A DNA stretch of 64,000 bases from Opitutia bacterium Tous-C4FEB. GTDB lineage: Bacteria > Verrucomicrobiota > Verrucomicrobiia > Opitutales > Opitutaceae. Below, piece after piece: positions 44,000 to 52,944 of the stretch (position 1 is its first letter; each line of letters starts with the position of its first letter). Location of the stretch: assembly GCA_002304445.1 (NCBI GenBank), contig NEVA01000014.1, positions 56,768-120,767 on the forward strand, in the 5' to 3' direction. The position numbers were made by a program, and so were the translations under genes. The notes beneath the pieces are model-generated. The model made no database searches. It was not told the origin of the DNA and worked only from the letters and a program-made list of their open reading frames with translations.

Positions 44000-46984
44000 C
44001 TACCTTGCGGAATTGAAACGAATTTTTTCCTCTTCGCGGTCGATGAAAGGGACGCCTTTTTCCATCCACTCGGGGGCGGGGGCGCCGCGGAGGTAGTGCT
44101 CGAAGAATTGCCAAGCGCGGCGGGCGAAATCCTTTTGGTCCGCGCGGCGGCGGAGGCCGTGGAGCCCGCCGTTGTAGTTCCAGAGCCAAGCGGGTTTGTC
44201 GTAGCGCCGGAGGGCGAGGAAGAGTTCGATGCCTTGATACCACGGAACGGCGTCGTCGGCGTCGTTGTGCAGGAGCAGGAGGGGCGTGGTGATGCGCTGC
44301 ACGTGGAAGATGGGGGAGTTTTCGATGTAGAGGTGCGGCGCTTCGGCGAGGGGGCGGCCGAGGCGGCTTTGGGTTTTCTCGTATTGGAACTGACGCGGCA
44401 TGCCGGAGCCCCAGCGGATGCCGGAGTAGGCACTGGTCATGTTGCCCACCGGGGCGCCGGCTTCGGCGGCGCGGAAAAGCGAGGTTTGCGTGAGCATGTA
44501 GGCGATTTGGTAGCCGCCCCAGGAGTGGCCGGAGATGCCGATGGCCTGCTCGTCGACGAAGCCTTGGCGGACGAGGCTCTCGATGGCGGGGAGCACGGCG
44601 CGCAGCGCGCTTTGGCCGGGCTGACCCTCGGTGTAAACGATGTCGGGGGTGAGGATAAGGTAGCCGTTGCTGGTGTAGAGGGGGAAACTGACGTTGTGGC
44701 CGGGCGCTGGGGGTTTGAAGGTGTGGACGTCCTGCGACAGGCGCTCGTAGATGTAGACCATGAGCGGGTATTTTTTCGTGGGATCAAAGTCGGCGGGCTT
44801 GTAGAGCGCGGCGCTGAGTGGGACGCCGTCGGTGTTGCGGAAGGGGACGAGTTCGGCCCGGCCCCAAGCGAAGGGCGTGAGCTGGGCGCCGCCGGCGGTG
44901 ACTTGGGCGGGGGCGGCGAAGGCGGAATCGGTGGTATGGTAGTCGGGAAATTCGTCGAAGCGGGCGGCGCTCACGAGCAGGACATCGGCGTCTTTGGCGC
45001 GGGTGACGTAGCGGTAGTTTTTGTCGCCCCAGAGGAGGCGGCTCGGGGCGGTGCCGGGGGCAGCGTCGAAGCGGGTTTGGAAGAAACCGGAGGCGCGCGT
45101 CTCCTCGCTCTCCCCGCGGAGGGTGAGGGGCTTGGCGGGGTCGAGGCCGCGGTCGTCGATGTCGTCGTCGATGGGCTCGATGTTTTGGACGCGGAGCTGG
45201 GTCTTGGTCGCGCGGCCGGAGGCGGCGGTGAGATTTTTGGCGGGGCGGGCGTCGGCCCAGAGCTGCCAGACATCGTAGCGGTCGTAGATGAGGAGCGACT
45301 GGCTGTCCTTGGTCCAACCGGCTTGGCCATAGGGACCGGCGGGCGAGGGGGAATCGTGGTCTTCGTTGTGGACGGCAACGCCGAGGGTGGAGGTGAGGTT
45401 GCGCGTGGTGCCGTCGGTGGTGTTGAGCACGTGCCAGTGATTGGACTGGTAGTAGAGGGCCCAGAGGCCGTCGGGTGACCAAACCAGGGCGGTGCCGGCT
45501 CCGCCGTTTTCGCTGCGGAGTTCCTTGAGGGCGGGTTTGCGGGCGCCGGTGAGGGGATCGACGAGGAGTATGTCGGTGTAGCGGCCGTCGTAATCGGCGC
45601 GGCGGCGGTAGGCGCGGTCGTCTTGGCCGAGGGCGCGGGTGCCGTCGTCGCTGAGCGTGACGGTGGGCAGGGTGACATCGGCGAGCTGGGTGTACCGATT
45701 GGTGGCGAGATCGAGCACGCCGCGATAGGTGCGGTTGCGCTCGAGGGTCGCGCGGACTTTTTGCATGGGCTGGACGATATCGTCGTTCCAGCGCCAGAGA
45801 TCGGCGGAGACGCGGGATTCTGCGTCGAGGGCGGCGTCGGGATCGCGGGCGGGTTTGGGGGGCGGGGCGGCGGGGACGTAGAGTTTTTTGCCGTCGCGGG
45901 AGAACGCGATTGGCCCCTTGTCACTCACCGTGAAGGCGGCGGGGAAGTGGGTAGTCGTTGAGGAGACGAGCTCGGTGGCGGCGGCGGTGCCGCGTGGCCA
46001 GTGGTAGAGTTTGAAGCGCGCGGATTTCGGGGCAGGTGTGGCGGCGACGTCGTCGCGGTCGCTGACGAAGGCGGCTTGGGTCTGGTCGCGGTCCCAAGCG
46101 AGTTTCAGGTATTTGCCTTTGCCGGCGAGGAGGGCGGCGGGGGCGGTGTCGGCGGGGGCGCCGGGAGTGAAAACATAAACGCCGTTGGTGGTGCCGATTT
46201 TGGCGGCGATGGTGGTGAGGAGGGTGCGGCCGTCGCGGGCGAGGCTGTAGTCGAGGACATCGGCGAAGGTGCGCTCGGCGGGGGTGGTGGCGGCGAGGTC
46301 GATGAGGACGAGATCGGTGCCGACCTCGGGTTTGGCGGCAGCGGAGCCGGTTACGGCTCGAGGGGCGGCTTGGTCGGGATCGGAGGCGGGAGTGGTGACC
46401 TCAGGCTTTTTTTCTTCGGGTTTCGCCTCTTTGAGATAGGCGAGCCAGGCGCCGGTTCTGGTGGAGAGCTGGTAGTTTTTAACGGAGGCAACGGTGGTGG
46501 ATTTGCCGGTGGCGAGGTGGAGATAGAGGAGGCCGGGTTTCGGCATTTCGTCGGGCTTTTTCTTGGCTTTGCGGGCGGCGGCGAGGTCGGCCTTGGCGGG
46601 GTAGGTGCTGGCGACGAGGTGCGCGGAGTCGGCGGTGAAGGCGAGGCGGATGGTGGGCAGGGTGGGGGAAGCGTCGGGGTTGGCGGAGTCGGGCTGGGTG
46701 GGGGGCGGCGGGAGGGCGCCGACGGGGAGGCGTTGCTCGCGACCGGTGGCGAGTTCGCGCACGATGACTTCGCCGTCGCCGTCTTGCGGCATGAAGGAAT
46801 AGGCGAGCCAGCGACCGTCGCGCGAGAGGGTGGGCGAGGCGAGGCTGCGCCAAGCGTCGAAATCGTCGAGGGAGAGCGGGCGTTTGGCGGCGGGGGTGGC
46901 CGGAGTGGATTCGGCGGCGAAGGCGGCGGTAGTAAGGGTAAAGGCCGCGAGCAGGGGCAACGTGAAGCGGAGGAGGGATCGCAT
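44000..46984 (-). CDS. Exported S9 family prolyl-oligopeptidase-type peptidase
   Basis: 994 aa with signal peptide MRSLLRFTLPLLAAFTLTTAAFA. The N-terminal ~650 residues form the beta-propeller ('DDFDAWRSLASPTLSRDGRWLAYSF', part). The C-terminal alpha/beta-hydrolase domain has the nucleophile in 'ISGHSWGGYQIAYML' (GxSxGG), the acid in 'LLHNDADDAVPWYQG' and the His in 'NGGLHGLRRR'. It is expected to trim small Pro- or Ala-containing peptides in the periplasm. Gln/Pro/Glu-rich insertions near residues 140-210 interrupt the propeller, a common trait of this branch. Confidence 0.93.
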   Translation of the reverse strand: MRSLLRFTLPLLAAFTLTTAAFAAESTPATPAAKRPLSLDDFDAWRSLASPTLSRDGRWLAYSFMPQDGDGEVIVRELATGREQRLPVGALPPPPTQPDSANPDASPTLPTIRLAFTADSAHLVASTYPAKADLAAARKAKKKPDEMPKPGLLYLHLATGKSTTVASVKNYQLSTRTGAWLAYLKEAKPEEKKPEVTTPASDPDQAAPRAVTGSAAAKPEVGTDLVLIDLAATTPAERTFADVLDYSLARDGRTLLTTIAAKIGTTNGVYVFTPGAPADTAPAALLAGKGKYLKLAWDRDQTQAAFVSDRDDVAATPAPKSARFKLYHWPRGTAAATELVSSTTTHFPAAFTVSDKGPIAFSRDGKKLYVPAAPPPKPARDPDAALDAESRVSADLWRWNDDIVQPMQKVRATLERNRTYRGVLDLATNRYTQLADVTLPTVTLSDDGTRALGQDDRAYRRRADYDGRYTDILLVDPLTGARKPALKELRSENGGAGTALVWSPDGLWALYYQSNHWHVLNTTDGTTRNLTSTLGVAVHNEDHDSPSPAGPYGQAGWTKDSQSLLIYDRYDVWQLWADARPAKNLTAASGRATKTQLRVQNIEPIDDDIDDRGLDPAKPLTLRGESEETRASGFFQTRFDAAPGTAPSRLLWGDKNYRYVTRAKDADVLLVSAARFDEFPDYHTTDSAFAAPAQVTAGGAQLTPFAWGRAELVPFRNTDGVPLSAALYKPADFDPTKKYPLMVYIYERLSQDVHTFKPPAPGHNVSFPLYTSNGYLILTPDIVYTEGQPGQSALRAVLPAIESLVRQGFVDEQAIGISGHSWGGYQIAYMLTQTSLFRAAEAGAPVGNMTSAYSGIRWGSGMPRQFQYEKTQSRLGRPLAEAPHLYIENSPIFHVQRITTPLLLLHNDADDAVPWYQGIELFLALRRYDKPAWLWNYNGGLHGLRRRADQKDFARRAWQFFEHYLRGAPAPEWMEKGVPFIDREEEKIRFNSAR

Positions 46985-47083
46985 GGGTAAAGGGAGGAGA
47001 AAAGAGAGAAGGACTGCTAATGAAATTCGCCACGGGGCGAATTTTTGGAAGAACGGCGGCTGATGGCGGACGGATTTCGGAAA

Positions 47084-47791
47084 TTACCGCGCGCCGTAAA
47101 GGGCGGAGCCGACGCGGACCATAGTGCTGCCGGCGGCGATGGCGGGGGCGAGGTCGCTGCTCATGCCCATGGAGAGTTCAAGGAGGGGGACGCCGAGGCG
47201 GGCGGCGAGGTCGTCGCGGAGAGTGCGGAGATTCGTAAATGTGCGGACGGCGTGCTCGGCGGTTTCGGCCGCGGTGGAGCCAAGAGGAGCGATGGTCATG
47301 AGGCCGTCGAGGCGCAGGTTCTTTTTGGTGAGGGCGAACTCGACCAGGCGCGGAGTGTCGGCGAGATCGGCGCCGAATTTGGCGGGGTCGTTGCCGGCGT
47401 TGACCTGAAAGAGGATGGGGAGAACTTTGCCGAGCTCGGCGGCGGCGCGGTCGAGGTGGTTGAGGAGCTTTTCGCTGTCGACGCTTTGGACGCGGTCGAA
47501 GTGGGTGGCGGCGAGTTTGGATTTGTTGGACTGGAGGTGGCCGATGAGTTCCCAAGCGAGGGCGGGGGCGGCGCAGAGCGGGCGTTTTTCGGCGGCTTCC
47601 TGGACGCGGTTTTCGCCGACGGCGCGCAGGCCGTAGCGGGCGGCGAAATCGGCGGCGGCGACGGGGTGGGTCTTGGTGACGGCGAGCAATTCCACGGTGG
47701 TGGGATCGCGGCCGGCGGCGGCACAGGCGGCGGCGATTTGGGCGCGGACGGCGTCGGCGCGGAGGACAAATTCTGCGTAGGTGGGGGACAT
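47084..47791 (-). CDS. yggS: YggS family PLP homeostasis protein
   Basis: 235 aa, a single alanine-racemase-like barrel. PLP is bound through the Lys in 'VELLAVTKTHPVAAA', and 'LRAVGENRVQEAAEK', 'WELIGHLQSNKSKLA' and 'LSMGMSSDLAPAIAAGSTMVRVGSALYG' (in part) are family signatures. It controls free PLP and amino-acid/CoA balance in the cytoplasm and shows no racemase activity in known cases. It is divergent from the LysR-type gene with a 90-bp shared upstream region. Confidence 0.95.
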   Translation of the reverse strand: MSPTYAEFVLRADAVRAQIAAACAAAGRDPTTVELLAVTKTHPVAAADFAARYGLRAVGENRVQEAAEKRPLCAAPALAWELIGHLQSNKSKLAATHFDRVQSVDSEKLLNHLDRAAAELGKVLPILFQVNAGNDPAKFGADLADTPRLVEFALTKKNLRLDGLMTIAPLGSTAAETAEHAVRTFTNLRTLRDDLAARLGVPLLELSMGMSSDLAPAIAAGSTMVRVGSALYGAR

Positions 47792-47881
47792 GGAATCGGC
47801 GGCGGCTGATTGGAAACCTCAATAAGAGGTTTGCGACAATGCTTAAGCCGTTGCTCCTTTGGGCTGACATCCTCGCAGCTT

Positions 47882-48781
47882 ATGCAAATTGAAAACCTCA
47901 AAATCTTCGCCGATCTGGTCGAAACCAAAAGTTTCTCCAAAGCGGCCAAGCTGAATGGCATCACGCAGTCGGCGGTGAGCCAGCAAGCTCGGGCGATGGA
48001 GCGGCATTTCAAGACGCTCCTCGTCGACCGCAGCCAGAAACAATTTCAACTCACGCGGGAAGGATACCGCGTCTACGAGTCGGCGAAGGAGATGTTGCAC
48101 ACCTACGAGAAGCTGCAGTGCGAGTTGCAGGAAATGAAGAAGGTGATCAGCGGCACGATCCGGATTTCGACCATTTATTCGATCGGGCTGCACGAGTTGC
48201 CGCCGTTTATAAAAAAATTCCTGCATGATTTTCCTTCGGTCAATGTGCGCGTGGAATACCGCCGTTCGAACCTCGTCTACGAAGACATTTTGCACAACGC
48301 CGTGGACTTCGGGCTCGTGGCGTTTCCGCTCAAGCAGCGTCAGATCGAAGTGCTGCCTTTCCGCAACGATCATTTGGTCCTGATCACGTCTCCCGGGCAT
48401 CCCTTGGCGAAGCGCACGGAGATCGAAGTGAAGGAATTGGCGTCGCAGAAGTTTATCGGTTTCGACCCCGACATTCCGACGCGGAAGGCGGTGGACCAGA
48501 TTTTCCGCGACCATAAGCTGGAGATCGAGCCGGTGATGGAATTCGACAACATCGAGACGGTGAAGCGCGCGGTGGAGATCGAGCATGGCATCGCGATCGT
48601 GCCGCAGGCGACGGTGGCGCAGGAGGTGAAGCAAGGGAGCTTGGTCATGCTGCATTTTAAGGGGAAAACCTTCACCCGGCCGTTGGCCATTTTGCACCGC
48701 AAGGGCCGGGTGCTCACGCCGGCGATGAAGAAGTTTGTCGAAGTCCTCGGGCTGGATCTGCCCGAGATGCGGGACTCCTGA
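47882..48781 (+). CDS. LysR family transcriptional regulator
   Basis: 299 aa from MQIENLKIFADLVETKSFSKAA. The N-terminal winged helix-turn-helix reads 'SKAAKLNGITQSAVSQQARAME', and the remaining ~210 residues form the type 2 periplasmic-binding-like effector domain ('RISTIYSIGLHELPPFIKKF', 'VEYRRSNLVYEDI', 'VEIEHGIAIVPQATV'). Overall it is nearest in style to the CysB/Cbl subgroup with the conserved aromatic-free DNA helix, but the effector is unknown. Being divergent from yggS it may regulate that gene or itself. Confidence 0.92.
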   Translation: MQIENLKIFADLVETKSFSKAAKLNGITQSAVSQQARAMERHFKTLLVDRSQKQFQLTREGYRVYESAKEMLHTYEKLQCELQEMKKVISGTIRISTIYSIGLHELPPFIKKFLHDFPSVNVRVEYRRSNLVYEDILHNAVDFGLVAFPLKQRQIEVLPFRNDHLVLITSPGHPLAKRTEIEVKELASQKFIGFDPDIPTRKAVDQIFRDHKLEIEPVMEFDNIETVKRAVEIEHGIAIVPQATVAQEVKQGSLVMLHFKGKTFTRPLAILHRKGRVLTPAMKKFVEVLGLDLPEMRDS

Positions 48782-48834
48782 AACCGTAGAAAACGGGAAT
48801 CGAGGCGGCCGGCGGGCGAACCAAAACCAGCGCG

Positions 48835-49065
48835 ATGCACCGCTACGAGTTTCAACTCCATCTATCGGCGGAGCGCTGCCTCGATTATTACCGCGGGGCG
48901 GTGCGCCAGATCGTGGTGCGCTGTTCGACGGGGCAGAATGTGCAGTTTCCGGCGTCGCTTTTGCAGAAGTTCGTGAGCCCGGAGGGGATTCACGGCCGGT
49001 TCGTGTTGAGCTGCGACGAGCGGAACAAATGCCTCGGGCTGGAGCGGGTCGTCGAGGCGAGCTGA
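48835..49065 (+). CDS. DUF2835 family small protein
   Basis: 76 aa, starting MHRYEFQLHLSAERCLDYYRG. The segment 'YYRGAVRQIVVRCSTGQNVQFPASLLQKFVSPEGIHGRF' (in part) followed by 'FVLSCDERNKCLGLERV' matches the DUF2835 pattern of a small beta protein. No signal peptide or membrane segment is seen. It sits between the LysR gene and the TlpA gene in the same direction. Function unknown. Confidence 0.8.
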   Translation: MHRYEFQLHLSAERCLDYYRGAVRQIVVRCSTGQNVQFPASLLQKFVSPEGIHGRFVLSCDERNKCLGLERVVEAS

Positions 49066-49147
49066 CGGAGAAGCCCCGGCCGATTTTTTGGGCAAAATTG
49101 CGGGAAGAGAAATTGCCGCACGTGCTCTCACCTCCCTTTCTTTTCCC

Positions 49148-49645
49148 ATGATGAAAACGCTCCGCACCGCTCTGTTGGTTTCATTTGCTCTGGTGGCCGC
49201 TCTGTCGGCCGGAGCCGAGACCGTCCCGCCGACGCCGGCGCCGGAGTGGAAGTTGAAGGACGTCGATGGCAAGGTCGTCTCGTCGTCCGATTTTAAGGGC
49301 AAGGTTGTGGTGATTGATTTTTGGGCGACCTGGTGCCCGCCGTGTATTGCCGAAATCCCCGGCTACATCGAGCTGCAGAAAAAATACGGCAAAGACGGAC
49401 TCGTGATTGTCGGAATCTCGTTGGACCAGAAAGGGCCGTCGGTGGTGAAGCCGTTTATGGCCAAAATGGGGATAAATTATCCGATCGTGATGGCGGATGA
49501 GGACACGCCGGCGGCGTTTGGCGGGGTCGAGGCGATTCCCACGACGTTTATCATCGACCGGACCGGGATGATTCGAGACCGCAAGCTGGGGGCGGAGGCG
49601 GTGGAGAGCTACGAGCAGCGGTTGTTGGTCTATTTGAAGAAGTGA
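49148..49645 (+). CDS. TlpA-like thiol:disulfide oxidoreductase
   Basis: 165 aa. Signal peptide MMKTLRTALLVSFALVAALSAGAE (a second ATG follows directly). The thioredoxin domain has 'VVVIDFWATWCPPCIAEIPGYI' with CPPC at residues 63-66 and the cis-Pro in 'VEAIPTTFIIDRTG'. As in TlpA/ResA proteins the CPPC motif suggests a reductive role in the periplasm, such as cytochrome c or cuproprotein maturation, which fits the cytochrome-rich genome. No ccm genes are nearby. Confidence 0.92.
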   Translation: MMKTLRTALLVSFALVAALSAGAETVPPTPAPEWKLKDVDGKVVSSSDFKGKVVVIDFWATWCPPCIAEIPGYIELQKKYGKDGLVIVGISLDQKGPSVVKPFMAKMGINYPIVMADEDTPAAFGGVEAIPTTFIIDRTGMIRDRKLGAEAVESYEQRLLVYLKK

Positions 49646-49741
49646 TTGGCTGAGCGTGGGCGGACGCAGCGGGGGCGTGCGGCACGGTTTGGAAAAGGCG
49701 GAAGCGCTTTGGCGCGGAGCGAGGGATTTGGGCAAAATGAA

Positions 49742-49773
49742 GGGCCCGGCGATAACCCCTTAACGCCGGGCCC
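49742..49773. terminator. Strong 10-bp hairpin in the tlpA/GH3 convergent gap
   Basis: GGGCCCGGCG (49742-49751) and CGCCGGGCCC (49764-49773) form a perfect 10-bp stem with a 12-nt loop, 97 bp after the tlpA stop. Plus-strand flank: ACTATTTTCTG; minus-strand flank: TTCATTTTG. Either direction could give a terminator with an interrupted U-tract. It may end tlpA transcription or the minus-strand transcription from the GH3 side. Confidence 0.6.
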
Positions 49774-49844
49774 ACTATTTTCTGTTCCGGTTTTCACCGG
49801 TCCAACGCTACCCCAAAACCCTGATTGGGTGCGTTCTTAATTTT

Positions 49845-49979
49845 AGCAGTGCCCGTGCCAACAAATCGCAGGTTTTGGAGATTTCCCAAAGTTTTTGAGT
49901 GAGACCAAAATTCGTGCGGACGGTGGGTCCGGTGTGATTCTATGGGAGGGAGCGGATCTGAACCTACGGGCAAGATGCT
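49845..49979 (+). ncRNA. Candidate structured RNA, possibly 6S-like
   Basis: The 373-bp gap 49646-50018 has no gene. Within it ~135 nt show nested pairing: AGCA (49845-49848) with TGCT (49976-49979) and GCCCGTG (49851-49857) with TACGGGC (49965-49971), forming a closing stem broken by an asymmetric GT/AAGA bulge. Inside, TTTTGG...CCAAAA flanked by GCA...TGC makes one hairpin arm and GGAC-ggtg-GGTCC another, leaving an open centre. Length, bulged closing stem and open interior recall 6S RNA, and 'CTGAACC' before the 3' strand is reminiscent of it. Strand is a guess, and no promoter or terminator was pinned down. Confidence 0.4.
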
Positions 49980-50018
49980 TGGGCCCCGGCTGTGCTGAAG
50001 GCGCGCTTTTGGAGCCGC

Positions 50019-51608
50019 TCAATCGCGGGCGAAAAGGGTGATTTTGGCGAGGGCGTCGGCGATGAGACGATCGCTACGGCAACGGGGGGTCTTGTTTTGG
50101 CCGCCCCATTTGCCTTGGTGCCGTAGCCAGTGTTCGAAGACGCCCGGCATGACGAGACGCACGAACGGAGCTTCGAGACCGCCGCCGAGGCGCTTGGCCT
50201 CGTAGTCGTCGTTGAGGCGTTGGAGTTCGACGTCGAGTTCGGCGGCGAGTTGCGGGCCGGCGGGAGTGAACGTCGTGCCTGGCTTGAGCTCGATCCACCA
50301 TTCGTGGCGGCCGCGAGTTTGGCCGGTGGTGGAATTCACGAAGAGTGGGGCGACGTGGAAGTTGACGATGTTCCACTGGTGGCGGCGACAGACGGTGGTG
50401 AGCGCATCGGTGAGCTCTTTTTCGATGACGTGCTCGCCGAACGCGCTGAGTTGGAGCTGCGTGCGGCCGGCGTAGACGAGCCGGGGCGGTTCGATCGACG
50501 TGAAGCGCACGATATCGCCGATCACGTAACGTGCCAGACCGGCCGGCGTGGTGAGCAAGAGCGCGTAATCGATTCCGACTTTGACGCCGGCGAGGGGCAC
50601 GGCCTTGTGGCCGATATTTGCGAGGTTGTTGGCGTCGAAATCGGCCATCGGCAGGAATTCGTAATAAATTCCGGCGTCGGTCATCAGGCGCAGACCCGCG
50701 ATGGCTTCCGAATCCTGAGTGGCGATGAAGGCCTCGGAAGCCGGGTAAACCTCGTGGAAATTCACGCCGGGGCCGAGGGCGGCGCGCAGCTCTTCGGCGA
50801 ACGGGCCGATGGGGACGCCGCCGTGGACCAAGCATTCCAAATTGGGCCAGATGCCCTGAAGATTACTGGCGCGGGCCTTACCCTGGGCCGAGTGGGCGCG
50901 GAGCGCTTCGGCAAGGATGAGGATCCAACTCGGGATGCCGGCGAGCAGAGAGATATCGAGCGAAGAAGTGCGGGCGGTGATGGCGGCGATTTTGGCGGGC
51001 CAATCGGCCATTTGGGCGATGGCGGCGCCGGGTTCGTAGAGGTGTTTCTCAACCCAAGGCGGCAGATTAAGCGCGGTGATCCCGCTGAGATCACCGGCGT
51101 AGGCTTGGAACGGTTTGGACTCGGGGATGGCGGAGAGTTTGGTCGCGCCGCCAAGGAACAGATGGCGACCGCGGAAGACGCCTGAGTTGCCGACCCGGGC
51201 CGTGTAGTAGAGGAGGGAGTCGAGCCCGGCTTTGCGGAAGTGGGCGAGCATGCCCTCGGTGACGGGGAGAAACTTGGTGCGCCCGATGGTGGTACCCGAG
51301 GAGACGGCGTAAAAGGCGCAGGTGTCGGGCCAGAGCACATCGGCCTGGCCCTGTTTCATTTTTTCGATGGCCGGGGCGAAACCCTCGTAAGTCCGAAGAG
51401 GGGTGGCGGTGCGGAAGGCGTCGGGACCGAGTTTCTCGCCAATGCCTGCGTTGGGCCAGAAGCTAGTCCGGGCAAACTGGGCGGTGAGCCGGGCCAAGGT
51501 GGCTTCTTGGTCGCCGACGGCGGTCTTTTTACGACGCAGGCGTGAGGCGGTGCGGGCCGTGAGCAGGCCCGTGCCGATGGTGATGAGACTCTTGGGCCAG
51601 ACGGACAT
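50019..51608 (-). CDS. GH3 family acyl-adenylating protein
   Basis: 529 aa with the architecture of GH3 (auxin-responsive) acyl-acid amido synthetases. The ATP-binding P-loop motif is 'AVSSGTTIGRTKFLPVT'. The centre has 'LVHGGVPIGPFAEELRAALG' and 'VNFHEVYPASEAFIATQD', and the C-terminal domain 'ARYVIGDIVRFTSIEPPRLVYAGRTQLQLSAFGEHV' (in part). Plant members adenylate jasmonate or indole-3-acetate and couple it to amino acids; bacterial substrates are largely unknown. It follows an alpha/beta hydrolase gene by 59 bp on the same strand, suggesting a make-and-break or transfer pair. Confidence 0.9.
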   Translation of the reverse strand: MSVWPKSLITIGTGLLTARTASRLRRKKTAVGDQEATLARLTAQFARTSFWPNAGIGEKLGPDAFRTATPLRTYEGFAPAIEKMKQGQADVLWPDTCAFYAVSSGTTIGRTKFLPVTEGMLAHFRKAGLDSLLYYTARVGNSGVFRGRHLFLGGATKLSAIPESKPFQAYAGDLSGITALNLPPWVEKHLYEPGAAIAQMADWPAKIAAITARTSSLDISLLAGIPSWILILAEALRAHSAQGKARASNLQGIWPNLECLVHGGVPIGPFAEELRAALGPGVNFHEVYPASEAFIATQDSEAIAGLRLMTDAGIYYEFLPMADFDANNLANIGHKAVPLAGVKVGIDYALLLTTPAGLARYVIGDIVRFTSIEPPRLVYAGRTQLQLSAFGEHVIEKELTDALTTVCRRHQWNIVNFHVAPLFVNSTTGQTRGRHEWWIELKPGTTFTPAGPQLAAELDVELQRLNDDYEAKRLGGGLEAPFVRLVMPGVFEHWLRHQGKWGGQNKTPRCRSDRLIADALAKITLFARD

Positions 51609-51667
51609 AATTTGGGGCGCTCAGACCGGCCGAGGCAGGGCCGCCGGGCGGGGAGCGGCAAGTGGAT

Positions 51668-52774
51668 TCACGCCGCCAGTCGAACTTTCCCCGATTTGAG
51701 CCCGCGATAGAAGGCGGTGATGGGCGGTAGAAATTGGAAGTAGTGGAAAATCAGCGAGGCGTGTTGCACCGGGCTCGTGCCGCCGCCGACCACCTGCAAC
51801 GTGCCGGCCGGAAAAAACGCGGACAACGTGGTGGCGAGAGCCGCGCGCGTGGGCGAGCGCTCGTGCAGGACGGCGGTTTCTTTCTCGGCGTAGAGCACCA
51901 GCGCCGGAGCGGTGCTCAGCGGACGTGGGCCATCGTCCCACGCGGAGAGAGCGGGCAGTTCACGGAGAGCCGAGAGCCGTTCGCAGGCGCCGGTGAAGTC
52001 GATGGACTGGATGGCGGAGATCACGTGCGAGTGAAGGTGGCGCAACTCGGCGACCGACATGAGCGCGCGGAGCGAGGCTTGGTTTTGCGCGCCGGCTTCA
52101 AACATTTTGGTGAAGATGACGCGGGCCTTTTCGATGACCCCCGGGTTGACGGAGCCACCCGCGTCGAGGAACGGTTTGAGCGCGCGGCCGATGAGCGTCG
52201 AAGGCTTGGGTTCGTCGGGCGCGACGATATCGGCGGCACAGGCGACGGGGCTGACGAGGATGGTGCCCGCGATCTCATGGGAACGGCCGGCGAGCCGGGA
52301 GCGGCGCAGCCACTCGAGGATGAGGCCCGCGCCGAAGCTCACGCCGAAGAGCGCGGGCCGTTGGCCCTGGCGGTTGAGCTCGGCCACGAGGTCGTCGATT
52401 TGCGCGCAAATGAGATCGAGGGAAAAACCGGCGCGCGGATAGTTGAGGTAGTAAACGGAGCCCTGCTTGAGGAGGAAGCCGCGCAGCAGAAAAACCTGTT
52501 CGGTCGCGTCGGGCACGAAGCCGCCAAGCACGATCGTGGGCACGGGACCGGGGCGTTTCTCGGTGAGAAGCGTGGCGAGCTGGTGAGTGCCGGCGGCCCC
52601 AGAGGCGAGGACGGCATCGCGGGCGCGCGTGAATGGGGAAAGGTGGGGCAGCGGACGCGGCGGGCGGAGCTTGTAGCCGGTGGTGCGGAGGAACGTGTGG
52701 AGGGGTTGTGGCGGGGTGAACCGCGTGAAGGCGGCGAAGACCGAAAGGGCGGGAGAAAGCGTGAGCGCGGGCAT
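51668..52774 (-). CDS. Alpha/beta hydrolase-like protein paired with GH3
   Basis: 368 aa from MPALTLSPALSVFAAFTRF; the track ORF starts at a GTG 8 codons earlier. The core has 'PTIVLGGFVPDATEQVFLLRG', the nucleophile elbow 'PALFGVSFGAGLILEWL' (G-x-S-x-G), and C-terminal 'PALVLYAEKETAVL' and 'SPVQHASLIFHYF', which place plausible acid and His residues. No signal peptide is clear. The product is likely a cytoplasmic esterase, thioesterase or amidase. Genetic linkage to GH3 suggests it acts on the same acyl product. The specific family is not recognised. Confidence 0.75.
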   Translation of the reverse strand: MPALTLSPALSVFAAFTRFTPPQPLHTFLRTTGYKLRPPRPLPHLSPFTRARDAVLASGAAGTHQLATLLTEKRPGPVPTIVLGGFVPDATEQVFLLRGFLLKQGSVYYLNYPRAGFSLDLICAQIDDLVAELNRQGQRPALFGVSFGAGLILEWLRRSRLAGRSHEIAGTILVSPVACAADIVAPDEPKPSTLIGRALKPFLDAGGSVNPGVIEKARVIFTKMFEAGAQNQASLRALMSVAELRHLHSHVISAIQSIDFTGACERLSALRELPALSAWDDGPRPLSTAPALVLYAEKETAVLHERSPTRAALATTLSAFFPAGTLQVVGGGTSPVQHASLIFHYFQFLPPITAFYRGLKSGKVRLAA

Positions 52775-52944
52775 CGGGCTACGACGGGCCGGGGCCACGG
52801 GCGCGGCAAAATCAAAGCGGTGTCGTCACCAAAACGTTACGCGTTCGAGACGGTTGTGTAACGGAAGCGCAACGAGACCGGGGCGGGGGTCGGGTGAAGG
52901 TTTCAGATTGCGGGCGAGGGCGCCGGCGCTCCCAGTAGCGGTTC

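Noticed and set aside
43907-45478. 523-aa plus-strand ORF opposite the S9 peptidase
   Set aside because: Antisense shadow; the catalytic triad of the S9 peptidase lies on the other strand.
49845-49979. tRNA, tmRNA or SRP RNA in the 49.8-50.0 kb gap
   Set aside because: No cloverleaf, no CCA-adjacent T-arm, no tmRNA GGGG...ATTCGAC start and no GGAAG/AGCAG SRP motif was found on either strand.
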